From Streptomyces sp. NBC_00576 (GTDB lineage Bacteria > Actinomycetota > Actinomycetes > Streptomycetales > Streptomycetaceae): a stretch of 64,000 nucleotides of DNA. The notes under the pieces are model-generated. The model was given only the letters and a program-made list of their open reading frames with translations, was not told where the DNA came from and did no database searches. A program made the translations under genes and the position numbers. Position 1 is the stretch's first letter. Every line of letters begins with the position of its first letter. The stretch covers positions 4,464,001 through 4,528,000 of the forward strand of contig NZ_CP107780.1 in NCBI RefSeq assembly GCF_036345175.1. Reading direction: 5' to 3'. This document shows, in pieces, positions 60,444 to 64,000 of this stretch.

Positions 60444-63128
60444 GTGAGACAACGACAAAGAACGACGGGAGCCGGCGTCATCATGGCCGCAGTCCTCGCC
60501 ACCATGCTCGCCATCCCCTCCGCGGGCACGGCCCAGGCGGCCGATCCGGAACAGCTCGTCATCGATCTCGCCACCGACACGGGCGCTTTCCACGGCGGTG
60601 CCTCCGGCTCGCTGTACGGGATCTACGGCGACGGCGCGCCGAGCCGCAACCTCATCGAGGGCATGCACCTGCGCACGGTGTCCACCAAGGCGCAGGACGG
60701 GCCGCAGCACCCGGGTGCGGACGCGCTGGAGATCCTGCCGCCGTTCGTGGACTCGGGCGGCAAGGACGTCTACATCTACATGACCGACATCTACCGAGGG
60801 TTCCCGTACCAGTGGCCGGGCGCCAACGGCCCCGAGCGGCTCGCGGACTTCAAGGAGAAGATCAAGAAGCAGGTCGCTCAGGTCAAGACAACGGGCGACT
60901 ACAAGGACCACGTCGTCTACGTCCCCTTCAACGAACCCGAGGGGAACATGTTCGGCTCGGGCGCGTGGAGCTACAACAACGTCTCTTGGCTGAACAATCC
61001 GCAGTACTTCTTCGCGGCGTGGAAGGAGACCTACCACCTCATCAAGAGCCTGGACCCGGACGCGCGGATCGCCGGCCCGAACACCTCCCTCCTCTTCGAC
61101 CAGGTCAAGGGCTTCCTGCAGTACGCCAAGGCCAATGACGTCGTCCCGGACGTGATGACCTGGCACGAGCTGTCCAGCCCCGCCGCGGTCCGCACCAGCG
61201 TGGCCAAGTACCGGCAGTGGGAGAAAGAGGTCGGCATCGACCCGCTGCCGATCAACGTCAACGAGTACGGCCACAACTACCACCTCTCCGTGCCCGGCCA
61301 GGTCATTCAGTGGGTCTCCGCCATCGAGGAGTCGAAGATCGACGCCGACCTGGCGTACTGGAACATCGACGGCAACCTCAACGACTCGGCCGTCGACGCC
61401 AACAAGGGCAACGGCCAGTGGTGGCTGTTCAACGCCTACGGGCAGATGTCCGGGCACACGGTGCAGGTGACCGCTCCCCATCCGAACCAGCAGTACACGC
61501 TCCAGGGCGTGGCCACGCTCGACGCGGACAAGAAGCAGTCCCGGGCGCTCTTCGGCGGCAAAAGCGGTGACGCGAACGTCGTCTTCGACAACGTCGACCC
61601 GAAGCTGTTCGGGAAGACGGTGCACGCCACCGTGCAGGAGATCCCCTGGACCGGGCAGGTCGGCGACTCGGCCGAACCGCTGCGGCTCGCGGACCAGGAG
61701 GTCACCGTCGGCACGGACGGCACGGTGACCCTGCCGATGACCGGCATGAACGAGATGTCCGCCTACCAGGTCATCCTCTCCCCCGGCGGCAACGGCGGAG
61801 AGCCGGCCGAGCCCTCCGTCAGCTGGCGGAAGTCCTACGAGGCGGAGAACGCCACCTACACCGGCAGCGGCTACTCCAAGAACGGACCCGAGGGCACACC
61901 CTCCAACGTCGGCAAGTTCGCGACCAGCGGCAACTACAACGTCGGCGGCCTGCGCACCGACTCCGACGGCGTGCTCTCCTTCGACGTTGACGTCCCGCAA
62001 ACCGGCACCTACGACCTCAGCGTCTTCGCCAACTCCTACAACCTGGACGGCCGGGTGAGGGAACAGGGCCCCACCAACGTCTTCCTGCGCGTGGACGGCA
62101 AGGACCCGCAGGAGCTGCGCCTGACGCTCGGCTACAAGTGGGTGGTCTGGGGCCACACCGACACCACCGTGAAGCTGACTGCCGGCAAGCACAAGATCAC
62201 GCTCGCCGCGAAGGACGCCGACCTGGGCGTCACCAAGGGCGACGCGATCATCGACAAGATCGACCTGGCCCTGCGCGACGACAACGTGACCCGGCCGGCG
62301 ATCTACGAGGCCGAGTACGCCACCCTCACCGGAACCCGGCCCGGCTACACCCACCCCGAAGCCTCGGGACCGGGCGCGGTGCCGCTGCCCAAGGGCGCCT
62401 CCGCGACCTTCTGGGTCCACTCCTCCACCGACGGTGAGGCGACGGTCTCCCTCGACCACCTCGGCGGCGGCAAGGCGAAGGTGTCCCTCAACGGCGACAC
62501 GCTCGATATCCCCAAGGTGGGCGCCGGCAAGAAGGGCACGGACGTCGTACGGGTTTTCCTGTCCGCGGGCATCAACAAGATCACCGTCACCGGCACCAAG
62601 AAGAACCTGGTCCTCGACCGGCTGCGGGTCGCGGCGTCGAGCGGCAACCTGGCGACCAAGGTGTACCAGGCGGAGGGCGGCACCCTGAGCGGCGCCGCCA
62701 AGGCCACCGAGGCGTACACCTTCGCCACCGGCGGCAAGGCGGTCACCGACATCGGAGACGGAAAGGCCAACGCCCTCACCCTCGACATCGTCGCCAAGCG
62801 GGCCGGACAGCACGCGGTGACCATCCGCTACTCCAACGCCGAACAGGCACCCGCCACCCACTACAACCCCGACCCGATCGCCCGCCACGCCGACCTCTCG
62901 GTCAACGGTGGACCGGCACGCCAGATCCTGTTCCCGACCACCTTCCACTTCAACAGCTTCCGTGACCTGACCGTCCCGGTCACCCTCAAGAAGGGCACGA
63001 ACCGACTCACCTTCACAGCCGAGGAGCTGCCCGACTTCAACGGCGACACCTACAACCAGTACGACCAGCGATCCCCCTACGCGCCGGTGATCGACCAGGT
63101 CGCCGTCACACCGCTGACGGAGAAGTAG
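60444..63128 (+). CDS. secreted clan GH-A glycoside hydrolase with CBM domains
   Basis: 894 residues from GTG 60444, where CACGGAGACCTCA provides the binding site; in-frame ATGs at 60423 and further upstream are weaker. The signal peptide ends near AQA-ADP (residue 32). The catalytic barrel has Glu164 in VPFNEPEG and Glu274 in NVNEYGHNYH, matching Glu165 and Glu271 of the paralogue at 50292-53486. Three carbohydrate-binding-like units start at SYEAENATYTG, IYEAEYATLTG and VYQAEGGTLSG. It lacks the C-terminal ricin-type trefoil. Two related secreted enzymes in one locus suggest different linkages or chain ends of the same polymer. The family is GH39-like by motif only, and the substrate is unknown. 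Confidence 0.85.
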   Translation: MRQRQRTTGAGVIMAAVLATMLAIPSAGTAQAADPEQLVIDLATDTGAFHGGASGSLYGIYGDGAPSRNLIEGMHLRTVSTKAQDGPQHPGADALEILPPFVDSGGKDVYIYMTDIYRGFPYQWPGANGPERLADFKEKIKKQVAQVKTTGDYKDHVVYVPFNEPEGNMFGSGAWSYNNVSWLNNPQYFFAAWKETYHLIKSLDPDARIAGPNTSLLFDQVKGFLQYAKANDVVPDVMTWHELSSPAAVRTSVAKYRQWEKEVGIDPLPINVNEYGHNYHLSVPGQVIQWVSAIEESKIDADLAYWNIDGNLNDSAVDANKGNGQWWLFNAYGQMSGHTVQVTAPHPNQQYTLQGVATLDADKKQSRALFGGKSGDANVVFDNVDPKLFGKTVHATVQEIPWTGQVGDSAEPLRLADQEVTVGTDGTVTLPMTGMNEMSAYQVILSPGGNGGEPAEPSVSWRKSYEAENATYTGSGYSKNGPEGTPSNVGKFATSGNYNVGGLRTDSDGVLSFDVDVPQTGTYDLSVFANSYNLDGRVREQGPTNVFLRVDGKDPQELRLTLGYKWVVWGHTDTTVKLTAGKHKITLAAKDADLGVTKGDAIIDKIDLALRDDNVTRPAIYEAEYATLTGTRPGYTHPEASGPGAVPLPKGASATFWVHSSTDGEATVSLDHLGGGKAKVSLNGDTLDIPKVGAGKKGTDVVRVFLSAGINKITVTGTKKNLVLDRLRVAASSGNLATKVYQAEGGTLSGAAKATEAYTFATGGKAVTDIGDGKANALTLDIVAKRAGQHAVTIRYSNAEQAPATHYNPDPIARHADLSVNGGPARQILFPTTFHFNSFRDLTVPVTLKKGTNRLTFTAEELPDFNGDTYNQYDQRSPYAPVIDQVAVTPLTEK

Positions 63129-63144
63129 CAGCCCGGCTCATCGG

Positions 63145-63187
63145 AACGCCCAGGTGCCAACCGGACCCCGGTCGGCACCTGGGTTCG
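63145..63187 (+). terminator. terminator after the hydrolase gene
   Basis: Arms CCCAGGTGCC at 63149-63158 and GGCACCTGGG at 63174-63183, extended by an inner ACCGG/CCGGT pairing, starting about 20 bases after the stop codon. Confidence 0.75.
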
Positions 63188-63637
63188 ACGGATTCCGTGG
63201 CTCCGGAGTGGATCGGCCTTGCCGCAACTACCTCTCAAGCGAGCAGGCCCAACCGCACCCACAGCTCAAGACAGTCGGCCCACGGTTATTCGATCTGTTG
63301 GTCGTTGATGGACCGCATTGAGTCAGAACTGCGATCGGGAGGCGGTCGCTTTTCGAGGTCGATTCTCTATCGTGGGTTCTGTCTGCCGCTGTCGTTCTAC
63401 ACGGCCGACGAAGAACACGTCTTCCGGCCGTATCGCGGGGGTCGAGAACTTCGTGATTCTGCGACCCGTTTCCGTTGCGCCGCCGAGTCGGCCGATCGAT
63501 GACGAAATGGGCGTCACGCGGCGGTCCGCACGCGACTGCAAAGCAGGCCCGCGCCCAGCCTCATACGAAGCCCGTCAGACACAGCCCCGGCGCATAGAGG
63601 CGATCCGCCCGGTCAGCCGCTCATCGTCCGTGACAGC
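63188..63637. other. gene-poor region
   Basis: 450 bases with lower GC and only unconvincing short frames on both strands. No motif, repeat or RNA gene was recognised. Confidence 0.45.
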
Positions 63638-63686
63638 GAGGCCTCCGGCGTGGCAGAGAGCGAGGCCCAACCACCCCGGAGGCCTC
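63638..63686 (-). terminator. terminator of the small secreted peptide gene
   Basis: A perfect 11-base inverted repeat, GAGGCCTCCGG at 63638-63648 and CCGGAGGCCTC at 63676-63686. It begins 9 bases after the stop codon of the minus-strand small gene. Confidence 0.65.
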
Positions 63687-63694
63687 ACCTTCGG

Positions 63695-63874
63695 TCATCG
63701 AGGAACACAGGTCGATCCGTTGAAGACGGAGCCTGCGGAGCAGCTCGTCGAGCCGTGCACAGAGCCCGCGTAGGCCGGCGCCTGCGAGAACAGCGCGGCT
63801 CCGAGGATGCCGCACACCGCGGCGGCCATCACGGCCGCCTTACGGGGTTTGCTGAGGATTGCACTCAGGCTCAG
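63695..63874 (-). CDS. small secreted cysteine-containing peptide
   Basis: A 59-residue frame on the minus strand: a basic start (SKPRK), a hydrophobic stretch (AAVMAAAVCGILGAALF), a signal-peptidase-like site AYA-GS and a mature part of about 22 residues with two cysteines (TSCSAG, NGSTCVPR). The stop is at 63695-63697 and an 11-base-stem terminator follows. The start is uncertain. CTG 63874 has GAGAGG just upstream and gives a normal charged N-region. GTG 63832 or ATG 63829, with AAGG upstream, would give a shorter signal without positive charge. The mature peptide could form one disulfide. Function is unknown. Confidence 0.5.
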   Translation of the reverse strand: MSLSAILSKPRKAAVMAAAVCGILGAALFSQAPAYAGSVHGSTSCSAGSVFNGSTCVPR

Positions 63875-63948
63875 TTACCTCTCGACGCAATAGATGGCGT
63901 GTTGGCCTCGCCAGGCAACGACCATTCTCCAGTGCCAGTGCCGGTAAT

Positions 63949-63970
63949 GCTGCTGCGGGACCGCAGCAGC
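63949..63970. repeat. hairpin near the right edge
   Basis: GCTGCTGCGG at 63949-63958 and CCGCAGCAGC at 63961-63970 form a near-continuous palindrome. It may be a terminator or operator belonging to the small secreted gene or to a gene beyond the window. Confidence 0.4.
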
Positions 63971-64000
63971 GCCTGTACGGGGGCGAGAAGAGGAACTGAC

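Noticed and set aside
60441..62948. An 835-codon minus-strand frame opposite the second hydrolase
   Set aside because: Antisense shadow of a gene with signal peptide and catalytic motifs on the plus strand.

Overview
The window is high-GC actinobacterial chromosome, most likely Streptomyces. Third codon positions are strongly G/C, GTG and TTG starts are common, stop/start overlaps link genes, and the gene families are typical of the genus: SpoIIE-type phosphatase/kinase fusion, MmyB-like HTH regulators, LacI-controlled sugar loci and large secreted hydrolases. The content is accessory or chromosome-arm-like. No rRNA, tRNA, CRISPR array or housekeeping block was seen.

Layout. 1-4.5 kb: a coupled three-gene set of unknown function centred on a protein with a degenerate P-loop. 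4.5-8.1 kb: minus-strand asnB-like, Nudix and UDP-sugar dehydrogenase operon, divergent from an HTH/TPR-type regulator. 9.7-11.6 kb: truncated genes and an IS3 orfA remnant. 11.6-19.6 kb: a LacI-controlled sugar catabolic locus with two Gfo/Idh/MocA dehydrogenases, two xylose-isomerase-like TIM barrels, a beta-propeller protein, a UPF0303 protein and a divergent MFS transporter, with twin operators between the divergent genes. 19.8-22.3 kb: PAS-PAS-GAF-PP2C-HATPase signalling protein. 22.5-30.2 kb: a molybdenum hydroxylase resembling PaoABC plus an XdhC/PaoD-like protein, an old-yellow-enzyme and a quinone reductase. 30.5-34.9 kb: three SDRs and a secreted SnoaL-like protein divergent from an HTH regulator. 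35.3-37.7 kb: a lower-GC three-gene island encoding a membrane ferric-reductase-like flavocytochrome and a Tat-exported flavodoxin lipoprotein, flanked by 3' remnants of an MFS and an SDR gene. 38.2-39 kb: LuxR-type regulator. 39.1-41.7 kb: a transposon-like unit bounded by 109-bp inverted repeats and carrying an IS5-type transposase (frameshifted), a coiled-coil/winged-helix protein and a DUF2975-HTH pair. 41.8-45.1 kb: large secreted subtilisin. 45.9-49.8 kb: HTH regulator, aldo/keto reductase and a DHA2 drug-efflux MFS. 49.8-50.2 kb: three gene remnants. 50.3-63.1 kb: a glycan-utilisation locus with a LacI regulator, an ABC sugar importer, a cytoplasmic GH63-like enzyme and two paralogous secreted clan GH-A hydrolases. 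63.1-64 kb: terminator, gene-poor DNA and a small secreted cysteine peptide on the minus strand.

How the parts may work together (inference). In the 50-63 kb locus the two secreted glycosidases would cut an extracellular polymer, the lipoprotein/permease system would import oligosaccharides, the cytoplasmic (alpha/alpha)6 enzyme would finish them, and the LacI protein would bind CGAACCGGTTCG-type sites. In the 11.6-19.6 kb locus the MFS would import a sugar or glycoside that is oxidised and isomerised without prior phosphorylation. The 35-37.7 kb island looks like a route for moving electrons from cytoplasmic NAD(P)H to an FMN protein outside the membrane. It is the best candidate here for an under-described system. 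All calls come from reading the sequence; no database search was possible.
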